From assembly GCA_009840005.1 (NCBI GenBank), contig VXOR01000075.1, forward strand, positions 1 through 14,670: a DNA stretch of 14,670 bases, written 5' to 3'. Below, piece by piece: positions 14,522 through 14,670 of this stretch (the stretch's first letter is position 1; every line of letters starts with the position of its first letter). This DNA comes from Gemmatimonadota bacterium. Its GTDB lineage: Bacteria; Latescibacterota; UBA2968; UBA8231. The notes beneath the pieces are model-generated. The model ran no database searches. It saw nothing but the letters and a program-made list of their open reading frames with translations, and had not been told where the DNA came from. Made by a program: the position numbers and the translations under genes.

Positions 14522-14586
14522 CTCCTATAGGCCGCAGAGATGGTGCCGATTAATTCCATACTCTCAAATCATTTAGGGTTGCTATA
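14471..14586. mobile_element. MITE-like element with imperfect terminal inverted repeats
   Basis: Bases 14471-14496 (starting TATAGCAATCCTA) and 14561-14586 (ending TAGGGTTGCTATA) are inverted repeats that agree at about 20 of 26 positions, with 12 of 13 at the outer end. The element is 116 bp, AT-richer than its surroundings and non-coding. If the outermost TA on each side is a target duplication, the form fits MITEs mobilised by IS630/Tc1-mariner transposases. An ATTCCC-N8-GGGAAT palindrome lies inside, and TCCTATAG occurs as a direct repeat at 14468-14475 and 14523-14530. No transposase is in the window. Confidence 0.5.
14500..14519. repeat. dRS3-like palindrome ATTCCC-N8-GGGAAT
   Basis: ATTCCCGC (14500-14507) and GCGGGAAT (14512-14519) are perfect 8-bp arms around TTGC. 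The form is the same as the Neisseria dRS3 repeat and as 'GGATTCCCGC..GCGGGAATGAC' intergenic repeats in many other bacteria. It can form a stable hairpin on either strand and is usually present in many copies per genome. Confidence 0.75.
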
Positions 14587-14597
14587 TTAACCAATGG

Positions 14598-14622
14598 TTA
14601 CACGTGATGTGTGATTTTTTTT
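14598..14622 (+). terminator. Weak hairpin followed by eight Ts
   Basis: TTACAC (14598-14603) pairs with GTGTGA (14609-14614), including one G-T pair, around a GTGAT loop, and TTTTTTTT (14615-14622) follows at once. The T-tract is ideal but the stem is short. It is a plausible end for the transcript of the DUF4159 run or of the interrupted gene. The remaining bases to 14670 show no gene. Confidence 0.4.
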
Positions 14623-14670
14623 CGTCGATGGCGATCCCTCGCCTATCTTATTTGTGCACTCAAACAGATA

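Overview
The window looks like chromosomal DNA from an uncultured, GC-rich Gram-negative bacterium of the Fibrobacteres-Chlorobi-Bacteroidetes (FCB) neighbourhood, for example Latescibacterota, Ignavibacteriota or Gemmatimonadota. The main pointers are a secreted FG-GAP protein ending in an 'NYPNPFNP' FlgD-like/T9SS-type C-terminal domain, and a DUF4159 protein with a TonB-like membrane anchor. The phylum is inference. I see no tRNA, rRNA, CRISPR array or complete insertion sequence.

Layout. At the left, a minus-strand sigma-54 response regulator (52-1413) is divergent from ubiE/menG (1458-2186). After a probable PIN-domain remnant (2187-2306) a plus-strand run begins: a prepilin peptidase broken by a 7-bp tandem duplication (2423-3542), an FMN_bind-like anchored protein (3553-4164), two membrane-anchored thioredoxin-fold proteins (4161-4703, 4707-5273), an intrinsic terminator or attenuator, and a small Cys-rich exported peptide (5385-5741). 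A strong hairpin and a candidate promoter then separate this from a second run: a large FG-GAP secreted protein (5852-7996), a glycosyltransferase-transglutaminase fusion broken by a 4-bp tandem duplication (8007-10509), a GT2 glycosyltransferase (10511-11587), a TPR protein (11584-12783), a miniature FG-GAP-like fragment (12780-13040) and a TonB-like/DUF4159 protein (13078-14382). The right end holds the start of a gene apparently cut by a MITE-like element (about 14471-14586) that carries an ATTCCC-N8-GGGAAT palindrome.

How the genes may work together. The first run reads as an envelope redox module: a flavin-type protein with a CxxC, two anchored CxxC thioredoxins and an eight-cysteine secreted peptide as a plausible client. 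The second run has ATGA stop/start overlaps (GT2-TPR, TPR-mini-gene) and a 1-nt gap (fusion-GT2), so it is almost certainly co-transcribed. It combines glycosyl transfer, a papain-like transglutaminase fold, TPR scaffolding and a secreted surface protein, which suggests assembly or decoration of a cell-surface product. No substrate can be named from sequence.

The most striking observation is that two long genes carry the same kind of lesion: an exact short tandem duplication (7 bp and 4 bp) whose removal restores an intact conserved protein. Either these loci are switched by slippage, or the strain or assembly carries recent micro-duplications.
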